The notes below the pieces were generated by a model. That model made no database searches. It worked only from the letters and a program-made list of their open reading frames with translations, and was not told the DNA's origin. 64,000 nucleotides of DNA from Tolypeutes matacus (taxonomy: Eukaryota; Chordata; Mammalia; Cingulata; Chlamyphoridae): positions 1,022,902 through 1,086,901 of the forward strand of contig JAKSZT010054581.1 in the NCBI GenBank assembly GCA_026826555.1, given 5' to 3'. This document shows, piece by piece, positions 1 through 12,119 of this stretch (within the stretch, counting starts at the first letter, position 1; every line of letters begins with the position of its first letter). The translations under genes were made by a program, and so were the position numbers.

Positions 1-300
1 TGGGAATTGCCTTGAATGGCATTACAATGATAGATACCAGCCATTACATATCTTTCTATAACAAACAAAATTGTGTGGGAGAGAGTGTAAACTACAATGC
101 AAATTATAATCTATGCTTAGTGGCAATGCTTCAAAATATTTTCAGCAATTGTAAAAAATATACCACACTAATGAAGGATGTTATTAATGTGGAAAATGTG
201 GGAGATATAGGGAGTGGGGCCTATGGGAATCCCCTATGTTTTAATGTAACATTTATTTAATCTAAGCAAATTTTTTTAAAAAAAAGAAAAAATTTAAAAA
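1..300 (+). mobile_element. L1 LINE 3' end (3' UTR terminus and A-rich tail)
   Basis: The stretch contains the terminal 3' UTR pattern also present at about 14,900-15,200 and 46,480-46,780: a 'taccacactaatgaaggatg' block, a 'tatgggaatcccc' block, then 'aacattta..taatctaag' followed by an A-rich tail. This resembles the 3' terminus of mammalian L1 elements. The element enters from beyond the left edge, so its length and coding part are unknown. The short open frame inside it is not a gene. Confidence 0.7.
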
Positions 301-470
301 AGATTATGCTTAGGGTTATGGGTAATGTTATGGTCAGAGTTTTAAATACAATTTGTGCTTGGTTATGATTTGGTTCACTATAGAGTTAAGAGTAGAGACA
401 GTATATGGTGGGGGTTAGGTTTAAGGTTAAGGATAATATTATTTTGCTAGAGTAGGGTTAAGTTAAAAAT
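301..470 (+). repeat. Degenerate TTAGGG/TTAAGG-like low-complexity stretch
   Basis: Scattered 'ttagggtta', 'gggttaggtt', 'aaggttaagg' and 'agggttaag' words lie between the L1 tail on the left and the antisense L1 on the right. No perfect tandem array is left. It could be a decayed interstitial telomere-like repeat or simply G/T-rich low complexity. Confidence 0.35.
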
Positions 471-539
471 AAATTCAGCATTGGCTTTAAAATTAAAACT
501 AACTTGTTATTCCATTCTTATGTTTTTTAAATAAAAAAT

Positions 540-2690
540 TAAACTTTTTAAAATTGAAGATTATCATCCATATATGAATATTCATAAACAATATGTGTAT
601 AGTAAAAGTTGTGAACTTAGAAAACAAACATGGTTATCAATATACAGGGCTCCCAAACTTTACCCTACCATCAACTACTTGCATTGTTGTGACACAGTTG
701 TCACAAAGTATGAAAGAGTAGCATCAAAACATTTCTAACTATAGCCAATATCTTACATTTGGTGTATTTTTCCACCAACCCACTTGGTTATTGACACCCT
801 GTATTAGTATTATATACTTTTATCATTCATGAGAGAATGTTCTCATATTTGTTTGGTTAACCACAGTCCATCTTCCACCACAGGATTTATTGTGTTATAC
901 ATCCCATGCTTTGTAGAATCCACTCAAAGAATACAATCAGTGGCTCTCATATTCATCACAGAGTTGTGCTATCACCACAGTCAATTTTAGAACATTTTCA
1001 TTACACCTAAAGGAAATATCTCATTCCCCCTTATACCTCTCTAGTGTTGTATATAATTGATATAATATCTTCTTTGTCATTGCTTCAAAAATTACAAGAT
1101 TACTATTTACTATAACCATTTGTTACATTAGTTATAATTTTCCTATATATCACCATATTCTTAAAATTTGTAAAGAACATTCTTATACTATCAACCACAA
1201 TCTTCATCCACCACTAAAATCACTATATTATACAGTCTGTACATTATTCTCTAGCTTCCTTTCAATTGAAATATTACAACCACAGACTCCTTTCAGCCAC
1301 ACTCAAACTTATAAATCATCAGTGTTAGTTATACTCACTGTAATGTATTACTATCAATTCTATTCTTTTCCACATATTTACAATAAACCTTATTAAAATT
1401 TCTACATATATTAAGCAACAGCTCCAATTCTCAACAAACCTATTTCCTAGTAACCTATTGTGGCAGTTTGAGATTATATATGAAATTCAATAATAGAAAG
1501 ATTATGTTTGTAAACTAATCGATTCCTCTGGGTGTGATACCTTTTGTATTAAATACAAAGATTTTGTTTACTTGATAAAATCAATTTAGGGCTTTTGATT
1601 TGAACACATCATGAGGGTGTGATTCAGGTTGAGTCCCCACCCCCCTTGGTGGGCAGATATAAATGGGCACTCATTCAAGGAGACTCAAGAAGAGAGAAAA
1701 TGTACTCTGTCATATTTGATCATGGGGACCCTGGGAAAAATGAACCATTCTGATAGTTTTCAGCTGAAGAGAACAGAGTAGCTGAGCAGCTGAGAGGGCC
1801 CAGAAGGAAATGAACACTATGCCAGAGACTAATAAAGGAAACCATGAGAGACCAGGCAGACATCATTAGCAAATGTCTTGCTTCAACACATGGGAACTGA
1901 TTTTGGTGAGAAAGCAACCTGAGTTGGATTCTTTAAGGCCTTGTAACTGTAAGCTTCTACCCTGAATAAAAGCCAACAGATTTCTGGTACTTTGCATCAG
2001 CACCCCTTTGGCAGACTAATACACCTATGCTCTAGAGTTTACCTCTGAGTTTATTCATTTTACTTCATATTGGTGAGACTATACAGATTTGTCCTTTTGT
2101 GTTTGACTTACCTAACTCAAATTAATGTCTTCAAGATTCATCCATGTTGTCATATGCATCCCAATTTCATTTCTTCTTACAGCTGAATAGCATTGTAATG
2201 TATGTATTTACCACATTTTAAAAATCTACTCATCAACTGATGGACACTTGGGTTGTTTCCATATTTTAGCAATTGTGATTAATGCTGCTATGAACATCAG
2301 TGTGCAAATGTCAGTTCATGTCCTTGCTTTCAGTTCTTCTGAATATATTCCTCACAAAAGGATTGCTGGATCATATGGCAGTTCTATATTTAGTTTAATG
2401 AGTAAGCACCAAACTGTCTTTTACAAAGGCTGCATCATTCTACGTTCCCAACAACAGCGAAGGAGTGTTCCTATTCTCCACATCATCTCCATCACTTGTA
2501 GTTCTCTGTTTTTTAAATACTGGACATTCTATGAGGTGTGAAATGATATCTAGTTTTGATCTGCATTTCCCTAATAGCTAGTGATGTTGAATATTTTTTC
2601 AGGTCCTTTTTGGTCATTAGTATTTCCTCTTCAGAAAATTGTCTATTTAAATCTTATGCCCACTTATTTTATTTTTTAATTAAAAAAATT
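540..2690 (-). mobile_element. L1 LINE, antisense 3' UTR and ORF2 C-terminus, split by a solo LTR
   Basis: Read on the minus strand this is the end of ORF2 (about 2,080-2,690) followed by an L1 3' UTR (about 540-2,080). The same blocks recur at 46,800-48,430 and 61,365-62,700, for example the antisense ORF2 tail words 'cagctgaatagcattg' and 'gctgctatgaacat'. A solo LTR at 1,459-2,023 interrupts it. The ORF2 part has many stops and is dead. It is truncated before the reverse transcriptase. Confidence 0.8.
1459..2023 (+). mobile_element. Solo LTR, ERV-L-type, with 5-bp target duplication
   Basis: A 565-bp unit begins TGTGGCAG and ends ACTAATACA (TG...CA termini). It has a TATA-like 'agatataaatggg' near 1,657, an AATAAA polyadenylation signal near 1,964 and a terminal 'gcagactaataca'. 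It is flanked by CCTAT on both sides (1,454-1,458 and 2,024-2,028), the 5-bp duplication expected for ERV-L. It sits inside an antisense L1 3' UTR and has no internal region, so it is a recombined solo LTR. Relatives on the minus strand lie at 22,555-23,124 and 30,863-31,542, both next to gag relics. Confidence 0.85.
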
Positions 2691-3543
2691 TTTTTACATC
2701 TTTGTTACAGATGTTGTGAACTAATAAAACAACTGTGCACATGTGTGGAATTCCCATACAAGACCATTTGTTGAATAGATGGTCTGGATTCTCCTGGGAT
2801 CTCTCTTGTAGACTCAGGGTTAAAGTATTTTTGTCCAACACCTGGGACTCTGCCAAGAGTGACTCTTCCCTATATCTAAAAGAGTATTAAGAGAAATATG
2901 AATTGAGGCAGTGTGGATCTCTTGACAGGCAGCAGGGATCAAGTGGCACAGGTCCCCCTTAGCTGTGAAGAATAGAACGTCATACAGGGCCTGGTGGTAA
3001 GGAGGAGGAGGAGGCAAGTGTCTGAAGTGATCATTATTTCTTTGTGTACAATTCATTACTTACTTAATATTTAATTGCCATTAAAAAGTTTATTAACTTT
3101 ATCTGAAAGTAAAAACATTTCAGCCAAGGTCAAAAAGGAAAAATATGCTGGAGAGGATATTAGTCAGACTCTTTAGTTGAAGATGGTAGGAAGACATCAG
3201 AAATGCTTTACCCCAAATAAGGAGCACAGATTGGGATATTGGGGATGTACATGAGTGAAATACTGCAAGGGCCAGACTGCCCTGAGTCCTTGCATCTGAA
3301 TCAGGGTTATACTATGCCCAGGAAGGTGTTTGACTGTCTGTGTCCCATCTGTGAATCACAAAAGGCCTCTAGGTGTCTGTAAGCAGTTTCCATCCTCTCA
3401 GGTTTCTCCTCTGGTAGGCTCATGGCTGCTGTCATCTCTAGTCTAAATTCATAAAATAAGGTTTTAAAAAGAGAAGCTTTTGAGTTGTGTGTGGCTGGCA
3501 TCAAGGGACAGTATTTTGTAACCTACATATCATGTTCTCTCAT
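2691..3543. other. Unassigned interval
   Basis: I see no convincing gene here. A short block near 2,760 resembles antisense L1 ORF2 ('catttgttgaatagatgg'), so part may be LINE debris. Short open frames lack recognisable domains. Confidence 0.4.
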
Positions 3544-4042
3544 TTATAAAAAATGGCATTGCCAATTGAAATAAATTATGACTAGTTTCCTAGAAAAGCA
3601 CTTACCAAAAAAAAGCCAATGAACCATGGTTGAATTTTGTGTATTAATAATATACCCTACAACATTTTTAAAAGTGCTTCTTAGCTCTAATTGTTTTCCT
3701 GTCAATTCTTTGGGATTTTCTACATTTAAGATCATGCCACCCATTAAAATACATAGTTTAACTTCTTCCTTTAAAATTTGGATGCCTTTTATTGCTTTTT
3801 CTTTTATAATTTCTCCTGCTAGAACTTCTTGCACAATGTTGAACAGTACTGCTGAAAGCAGACATTCTTGTCTTGTAACCAATATTAGGGGGAAAACTTT
3901 CAGTCATTCAGCTTTGACATCAATTAACATTGGCTGATTTTCTTATGTTCAACCATCAGTACATTTCTGGAAAAAATCTCCTTGGTCATGCTATAGGTGA
4001 ATATGCTGTTGAATTCAGTGTACCAGTATTATATTGAAGATT
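3544..4042 (-). pseudogene. Old L1 ORF2 reverse-transcriptase fragment, left half
   Basis: The minus strand encodes a degenerate L1 ORF2 segment, including a 'QECLLSAVLFNIVQEVLA' block equivalent to the conserved [12 protein letters not shown] region of L1 reverse transcriptase, then a decayed FADD region. It stops at 4,042, and the homologous ORF2 sequence continues at 18,717-19,165. The two halves share a short repeat (4,029-4,042 and 18,717-18,731). This is the host of the L1B insertion. Confidence 0.8.
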
Positions 4043-5141
4043 ATTAAAATATATATTTTAAATTTATTGAAGTATATTACAAATACATAAACTTACATAA
4101 ACAGTAAGTGTATAGTAATAGTTGTGAACTTACAAAACAAACATAAATAACATCATATAGGGACATAATACCTCATCCTACCAACAATATCTTGCATTGT
4201 TGTGAAACATTTTTAACTAATGATTAAAGAGCATCCTACCAAAATATTACTACCAACCAAAGTATCTTACATTTGTTGTATTTTTCCCTCAACCCACCCT
4301 ATTATTATTATTATTATTATTATTATTATGTCATTTATATATGAACATACATAAACAATAAGATTATAGTAAAAGTTTTGAAGTTACAAAGCAAGCATGC
4401 ATAACATCATATAGGGATCCCATACATCAATCCACTACCAACACCTTGCATTATTGTGAGACATTTTGTTACAAGTGATGAAAGAACATTATCAAAATCT
4501 TACTACTAAGTATAGTCTTTCTTACATTCATTGTAATTTCCCCCAACTCACCCTATTATTTTTTAAAAATATATTTTTATGACAGAATTGTTAAACTTAC
4601 AAAACAATCATGCTCATGTGCAGGATTCCCACACAACACCCCTCCATCAACACACCACACTGTGGTGGAACATTTGTTAAAGATTATGAGATAATATCAT
4701 CAGACTATTATCAGGGCCATAGCATATATTTGGCATACTTCTTCCATACTCCATGATTATCAGCACAGTACATCTTTGGCTTAGATGCATGAATATTACT
4801 TATCACTGTTGACCACAGTACATAGGTCACTCCAGTTGTATTTTTCCCATACTTCTCCACATTCCCACCACCCTGAAATAGTGATGTATATCTGCTCTAG
4901 CTCACAAAGTACACTTTTTCAACAGTACCATCAACCACAAGTCTTATTCAGTTCTGGGTTTATTGTGTTATTCAGTCCCTAGTTTATTCTCTAGTTTTCT
5001 TTCAATTGGTATTTACATCCCTAGACTACCCTTTTCAGCCACAATCTGATTTATAAACCCACTGTTACTCACTATGTGTTACCATCAGCTCTATACATTT
5101 GCACTCTTTTACAATAAAGTTGATTAAAATTTCTACATACA
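4043..5141 (-). mobile_element. L1B 3' UTR portion (antisense), left of the L1A insertion
   Basis: This is antisense L1 3' UTR. Three diverged copies of one motif follow each other at about 4,085-4,300, 4,340-4,560 and 4,570-4,780, each with 'acttacaaa', 'catcat..gga', and 'caccttgcat' or similar. The first two are offset by about 253 bp. It breaks at 5,141, where sense L1A starts. A similar 3' UTR word ('acatgcattaaacattag') reappears right after L1A at 15,225, so this is likely the 3' end of the antisense element at 15,211-18,716. Confidence 0.7.
4301..4329. repeat. (ATT)n microsatellite
   Basis: About nine to ten consecutive ATT/TTA units are visible within the antisense L1 3' UTR. Confidence 0.95.
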
Positions 5142-7282
5142 GGGGAGAGAGGCAAAATGGTGTTGGTTTAGGTGGGCACTCACCATTTCTCTCACAGAGG
5201 ACAGCCGATTGGTGACAGGATCCTGCCTGAGTGGGCTGATCTGGGAGCCCACTGAGTGATAGCTTTTGGGACATTGATCTGGAGGGAGTTGGACCAGGAG
5301 GTGGATTGCTCAAGATAAAACTGTGAGTTTTTCCCAAGCTGTAAATGATGAATGTGGACAGCTAAGCCCCACCCTTAGGGCGAAGACTGGGAGAGCCCTG
5401 ATGCCCAATGCCAACCCAGTAAGAGGTAGCATTCTCTTAGAGTAGGAGGATTCTGACAGAGGATGGAAAGGAGTTTCCTTTCTGTGGGTTTGGTTGTCTG
5501 GACTCCCTCAGAGCTTTGGGGAACACACCAGCCAGCTTGAAGTGGTGCCAGGCTGAACAGAGAGGTGAATCTCCTGAGGAAGCCTGATTTACCTAGACAC
5601 CCTATGATACAGAGGCTTGGCTAGGGAGAAGGCAGACACAACCAATTTTATAGTTCTGCACCGAGGACTCTCAGAATTTCAACTCCCTTGGGGGAGTCAG
5701 GCAGTGGGAAGTGTTTGTGAAGTTTCCATGAGCCTGTTTGGGGAACCTGAGTGGAAGAGGTGGTCTAGAAGAGGCTGTAAATCATTCTGTTATAGTGAAC
5801 CCGATTGTCTGGAGCCCCTAAGAGCTTTGGGGAGCACACAACCAGCTTGAAGTGGCACCAGGCTGAGGGGAGAGGCTAATCTGCTGAGGAAGCCTGATTT
5901 ACCTAACCACCCTGGGTTACAGGGTTTGGCTTCAGAGAGGGTGGACTTAGCCAATTTAATAGTTCTGCACTGAGCCAATTTAATACTTCTGCAGTGAGTA
6001 CTCCTAAGGGAGTCAGGCAGTGGATAGGGCTTAATAAGTTTCCACAACTCTAATTAGGGTCTCCTGGGAGGGAGGAGTAGCCTGGAAGAGGCTTGTAAAC
6101 CATTTCAGTGATGTAAACTCAGCCATCAGCATACCATTTGAATTTCAAAAGGGAACTTAACTGGACCAGGAGAAAGGCGGGGTTATCTGTTCATACAGCC
6201 TGCTGAATCCTGCTGCCAAAGGAGAGTAAAGCCTTCATAGGGGAAAGTGACTAAATAGCTTTCTGAAGAGCTATTCCCATCTCCTCTAAGAGTAGTGTTT
6301 CATCAGGATATCTAGCATCCAGCTGATAACATAGAACAGGGAAAACATAGACATTCTTGTACTAACTCCTCTTGGGTCCCTTATATCCCCCCACCTCAAA
6401 AAAAGTTAATAAAAAATATTTAACTTCATTTACTCACTAAAATCTGCCTCAAAACCTGCAGAGAGAATTGATTGATGAACACAGGCAGACTGAGTGGCTC
6501 CACAAGGGCCCAAGAGGGAACCCTGTTCTTCCTTAGCTTTGTTTGGCTGCATGTTTTGTGTTTATTTGGTTTCTCTTGGTTTGTTTGTTTCTTGCTTTTC
6601 TTTCCACTTTCCTCTCCCCCTCCCCTTTTTTTTAAATTAGGCACTGCTAGCTCATTTCTTCTTTGCTGTGCAGCTTCTTCCTTGATTCCCATTTTTCTGT
6701 GTAGATTGGTTTTGTTTACCAGTGCTATCTCTTTTCCTCCCTTCATCTTTCTATATTCTGTTTTCTGTCATGGTTCTTACATTCAATCTTTTTACATTAG
6801 TCCTCAACTTCACTGGTTTCAATTTCTATCTTGTCTATTCTCTTTTTTTTTTTTTTTGTTAACTTTTTCCTTTCAGCCCCTTCTGTACTCTTTAATTCTC
6901 TCCTCATCATTCTGGCCTTTTAAATCATTATATATATTTTTCTCTATTTGGTTTCCCATTCCATTGTAGACACTTCAATTTTTTTCCCTAAAACTCTACA
7001 CTGCTGACATGGGTTAATTATTCATTTTTCTAAGTCTTATAAGGCCCATCTTCTAACTTTTATTATTATTACTATTATATTTTTTCCTTTCTTATCTCTA
7101 GTGATTCCCCTGGCCCTGATCTTTTTCCTTCAGGGGAACATAGAAAAAAAAAAGCAAGAAAATAGAACAAGAAGAACAAAGTGTAAAAGAGAAAACTTAA
7201 CACATACACAGAACCACCAGGTAAATAAAACTCTAGAAAAGAGAGAAGCTAATCAATGGAATAAACCCACCAAGATAAAATG
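5142..7282 (+). promoter_or_regulatory. L1A 5' UTR (internal promoter region)
   Basis: It starts 'ggggagagaggcaaaatgg', aligned with the start of L1E at 48,449 (gggaggcaagatggc), where the YY1-like AAGATGG is intact; here it reads AAAATGG. L1 5' UTRs act as internal RNA polymerase II promoters in the family. A roughly 311-bp unit is tandemly repeated inside (next entry). Downstream 6,420-7,282 is T-rich then A-rich leader before ORF1. Open frames here are not genes. Confidence 0.75.
5495..6120 (+). repeat. Two tandem L1 5' UTR monomers, about 311 bp each
   Basis: Unit 1 (5,495-5,805) and unit 2 (5,806 to about 6,120) both begin 'tgtctgga..cc..agagctttgggga' and share 'agcttgaagtgg', 'aggaagcctgatttaccta', 'agttctgca' and 'gagtcaggcagtgg' in the same order. 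L1E has a single copy of the unit at about 48,790-49,075. Monomer arrays are well known in mouse L1 promoters. Confidence 0.85.
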
Positions 7283-8240
7283 ATGACCAGAGGGCAACAA
7301 AAAATTTCAAACCATACTGAGAAACAGGAAAAAATGGACCAGTCCAAGGAACAAACTAAAATCCAGGAAGAGATGAAGAACATCGAAAAACTAATCAAAG
7401 CTATCCAAACAAATATAATGGATCAACTTAATTGAAGTGAAAGAAGAGATTAAGAATATTTGGAAGAAACTGGGAGAACATACTGAAGAAATTGTAAACA
7501 TAAATAAAAAGATAACAGATATGATGGTGATGAATGGCACAATCCAAGAAATCAAAAAGACACTGGAATCACATAACAAAAGATTTGAACAGGGATAAGA
7601 AAGATTAGTGATGTTGAAGAAATACATCTGAAATCAAACAAATAGATAAAAAGATAGAAAACATCCAGCAGGGACTTAGGGACTTAACCAACAACACAAA
7701 ATGCATAAACATATGCATTACAGGCATCCCAGAGGGAAAAGAGAAGGGAAAGGGAACAGAAGGAGTATTGAAGGAAATAATGGCTGAAAACTTCCCTTCA
7801 TTATTGAGGGAGATGGATGTACATGTCCAGGAAGTACAGTACACCCCAAACAGTATAAATCCTAACAGGCCTACTCCAAGACATATCTTGTCAAAAAGTC
7901 CAAAGCTCAAGACGAAGAGAATACTCTCAAGGCAGCAAGAGAAAAGAGAACCATCACATACAAGTGAAGAACAATAAGATTAAGGGTTGATTTCTCATCT
8001 GAAACTATGGAGGCAAGAAGACAGTGGAATGACATTGTCAAGGCACTAAAAGAAAAAATTTCCAGCCATGAATTCTCTATCCACCAAAGCTGGTATTCAA
8101 AAATGATTGAGAGTTCAAAATAATATTCACAGATAAACAGAAATTAAGAGAGTATATCAATAAGAAACCTGCACATCAAGAAATACTAAAGGAAGTTCTA
8201 CAGGTTGAAAGGAAAACACAGGAGATAGTTGCAAGAGAAT
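7283..8240 (+). pseudogene. L1A ORF1 pseudogene (ORF1p RNA-binding protein)
   Basis: In intact L1s ORF1p is a trimeric coiled-coil RNA-binding chaperone of the L1 RNP. The start ATG at 7,283 matches L1E (50,041): both read M-T-R-G-Q-Q-K-I. A lysine- and glutamate-rich coiled-coil part follows (7,320-7,650). A decayed RRM and C-terminal part with 'MDVHVQEVQYTPN' lies at about 7,813-7,851. About 958 bp is close to a normal ORF1 (human 338 codons). Several frameshifts and stops split it. Confidence 0.85.
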
Positions 8241-8309
8241 GTAAGGACAATCAAAAAGACAAAAAGAGAAATAAAAACAACACGTGACATACATAAATCC
8301 AGAGAAAAT

Positions 8310-11300
8310 ATGGCAGATGTAAGATTAAGAGTAATAATAGTGAATGATAATGTTTTAAACTCACCAGTCAAGAGACACAGATTGGCAGAATGGATAAGGA
8401 AATATGACCCATATATATATATTGTCTGCAAGAAACCCACCTTCAACCCAGGGATTCAAGGAGGCTGATAGTGAATGGATGGAAAATAATTTTACAAGCA
8501 AACAATAACCAGAAAAGGCCAGGAGTAGCTTTCCTAATATCAGACAAAATAGACTTTAAATGCAATAGTATTGTAAGAGACAAAGATGAATATTATGTAT
8601 TAGTAAAAGGAGCAATTTTTTCAAGAAGAAAGAACAATCATAAACATTTATGCACCTAATCAGGGTGCCTCCAAATTCATGAGGCAGACACTCTAAAAAC
8701 TAAGGGGAGAAATAGATGCATCTGCAATTATAGTGGGGGAATTTAATAGATAATTATCTCCATTAGACAAAACATCTAGAAAGAGGCAATAAAGAAACAA
8801 AAACTCTGAATAATACATTAGAGGACCTGGACCTAATAGACATATAGAATGCTACACCCAAATAAAGTGGGATATGCATCCTTCTCGAGTGCACATGGAT
8901 CATACTCCAAGATAGATCATATGCTAGGCCACAGATCAACTCTCAATGAATTCAGGAAGATTAAGATTATAGAAAGTAATTTCTCTGACCACAATGGAAT
9001 GAAATTGGAAATCACTAAGGGACAGAGAACCAGATTAGGCACAAAGATATGAAAGTTAAACAACACACACTTAGACAAACAGTGGGTCAAGGAGGAACTC
9101 TCAAAGAAATTAGTAACCACCTTGAAACAAATTAAAATGACCAGACAACATACCAAAACTTATGGGATGCAACCAAAGCTGTACTGAAAAGGAAATTCAC
9201 AGCCCTAAATGCATGTATTAAAAAATAAGAAAGAGCTAAACTTGAAGACATAACAGCACACGTGGAGGAATTGGAAAACCAACAACAAACAAACCCCAAA
9301 AGAAGTAGAAAGAAGTAAATAACAAAGCTTAGAGCAAAACTAAATGAAATAGAATATAAGAAAGCACTAGAAAATTTTTAAGAAAATAAAAAGCTGATTC
9401 GTCCAGAAGAGCAATATAATTGACAAACCCTTATCCAGACAAAGAAGGAAAAATAAAGATCAGATAAAAATATACAAAATAAGGAATGAGGAAGGAGATA
9501 TTACAACTGACCCCACAGAAATAAAATGTATCATAAGATGATACTTTGAAAAATTATATGCCAACAAGAATGATAATTTAGAGGAAATGGACAAATTCCT
9601 AGAAACTCACAAGCAGCCTACATTGACGAAAGAAGAATTGATGAACTCAACAGTTCAATTACAAGTAAAGAGATAGACTCAGTCATCAAATACCTCCCAA
9701 CTAAGAAGAACCCAGGACCAGATGACTCCACAGGTGAATTCTACCAAACATTCCAGAAAGAGCTAACACAATCCTTCTTAAGCTCTTCCAAAAAATCGAA
9801 GTAGAAGGAACATTGCCTAAGTTATTCTATGATGCCAAATAATTTACTCTAATACCAAAATCAAACAAAGATAACACAAGAAAGAAAAATTACAGACCAC
9901 TTTACAGACCAATCCCTCTAATGAATCTAGATGCTAAATCTTTAATCAAATACTTGCTAATCACATTCAACAACATATCAAAAGAATTATACACCATGAC
10001 CAATTGGGTTTCATCCCAGGTATGCAAGGATGGCTCAACATAAGAAAATCAATCAATGTAATACACCACACAAACAGATTAAAAGAAAAAAGAAATCACA
10101 TGATCATCTCTATAGATGCAGAAAAAGCATGTAAGAAAATACTGCACACTTTCCTGATAAAAACACTGCAAAAAATAGGAATAGAAGGACACTTTCTGAA
10201 CATGATAAAGGGTATATATGAAAAACCCAAAGCTAACATCATATACAATGTTGAAACCCTAAAAGACGTCACTCTGAGTTTTGGAGCAAGACAGGGATGC
10301 CTGCTATCACCTCTCCTATTTAACATTGTCTTAGAAGTACTTGTTGAGCACTGAGGCAATTAAAAGTTATAAAAGATATCCAAATTGGAAAAGAAAAAGT
10401 AAAATTTTCATTATTTGCAGATGACATGATCCTATACATAGAAAGGCCAGAGTAATCTACAGCAAAACTTCTAGAATTTATAAAGGAGTTCAGTAACATC
10501 GCAGGCTATAAGAATAATGCTCAAAATCAGTAGCATTTCTGTACTCCAATAATGAGCAATCTGAGGAGGAAATCAAGAAAAGAATACCATTTACAATAGT
10601 AACTAAAAGAATCATATATCTAGTAATAAATTTAACGAAAGATGTAAAGGACTTATATATAGAAAACTACATGACACTGTTAAAGGAAATAAAAAAAGAC
10701 TTAAATAAATGGAAGAATATTCCCTCTTCATGGATAGGAAGATTAAACATCATCAAGATGTCTATCCTACCCAAAATAACCTGCAGATTTTATGCAATCC
10801 CAATAAAAATCACCACTGTATTTTTTAAGGAATTGGAAAAAATAACTACAAAATTTATTTGGAAGGGTAAGTGGCCCCAAATCACCAAAGACATATCGAA
10901 AAAGAAAAATGAAGTTGGAGGTATCACAATACATGGCTTTAAAATATACTACAAAGCTACAGTGGTCAAAACTGCATGGTATTGGCACAAGGATAAACAT
11001 ACTGACCAATGGAACTGAACTGAGAGTTCCAATATAAATCCTTGCATATACTATCATCTGATATTCATCAAGGCCCCCAAGCCCACTCAGTTGGGAGAGA
11101 ACGGCCTCTTCAATAAGTGGTGCTTGGAGAACTAGATATCCATATCCAAAAGAATGAGAGGAACACCATCTCATACCTTACAAAAATACACACAAGATGG
11201 ATCAAAGATATAAGTAGAAGAGCCAAGACCATAAAGACCTTGGAAGATAATGTAGGGAAGCATCTACAGGGCCTTGTAATAGGAAATGGTTTCATGAACT

Positions 11301-12119
11301 TCACACCCAAAGCACGAGCAGCAAAAGAAAACATAGATAAATGGGATCTCCTAAAAATTAAAAGCTTTTTCACCTCAAAGGACGTTATCAAGAAAATAAA
11401 AGTCAGTCTATCCAATGGGAGAAAATATTTGCCAACCATATATCTGATAGGAGCCTAATATCCTTCATATATAAAGAAATCCTACACCTTGAAAATAAAA
11501 AGACAAACAACCCATTTAAAAAATCTGCAAGTGACCTGAAAAGACACTTCTCCAAGGAAGAAACACAAATGGCTAAAAAGCACATGAAAAAATGCTTGAC
11601 ATTGCTAGCTATTCGGGAAATGCAAATCAAATGAGGTACCATCATACACTCATTAGAATGGCGGCTATTTAAAAACACCTGGTTATAAATTTGGAGAAGA
11701 TGTGGAGGAATGGAAAACCTTATCCACTGCTGGTGGTATTGTGGAATTGTCCAGCCACTGTGGAGGACAGTTTGGTGGATCCTCAAAAAACTTATTATAG
11801 ATCTTCTGTATGACCCAGCAGTTCCACTGCTGGGTATATACCCAGAAGAATTGAAAGCAAAGACACAAAACGATATATGCACACCAAGTTTCAGAGTGCC
11901 ATTGTTCACTGTTGCCAAAATTGGAATCAGCCCAGGTGCCGATTAAAAGATGAATGGATAAACAAAATGTGGTACATACAGACAATGGAATATTACTCAG
12001 CTGTAAGTAGGTATAAAGTGCTCACACATGGGATAACATGGATGAATCTTGAATATCTAATGTTGAGTGCAGCAAGCCAGGCATTGAAGGATGAACAGTA
12101 TATGACCTCACTGATATGA
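8310..12119 (+). pseudogene. L1A ORF2 pseudogene (endonuclease and reverse transcriptase)
   Basis: Starts at ATG 8,310 (MADVRLRVII) and ends at the TGA at 12,117-12,119. The 3,810 bp is almost exactly the usual 1,275-codon ORF2. Domains in order: AP-like endonuclease (8,310 to about 9,030; SPVKRHRLAEWIRKYDP, GEFN at about 8,744, SDHNGMKLE at about 8,985), reverse transcriptase (about 9,700-10,900; [19 protein letters not shown] at 10,285, [11 protein letters not shown] at about 10,409), and the C-terminal region to 12,119. Many frameshifts and stops make it inactive. The endonuclease motif reads GEFN where human L1 has GDFN. Confidence 0.9.

Noticed and set aside
6472..6969. 165-codon hydrophobic frame suggesting a membrane protein
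   Set aside because: It lies in the T-rich part of the L1A 5' UTR; pyrimidine-rich DNA translates to Phe/Leu/Ser-rich text. The counterpart in L1E is not open.
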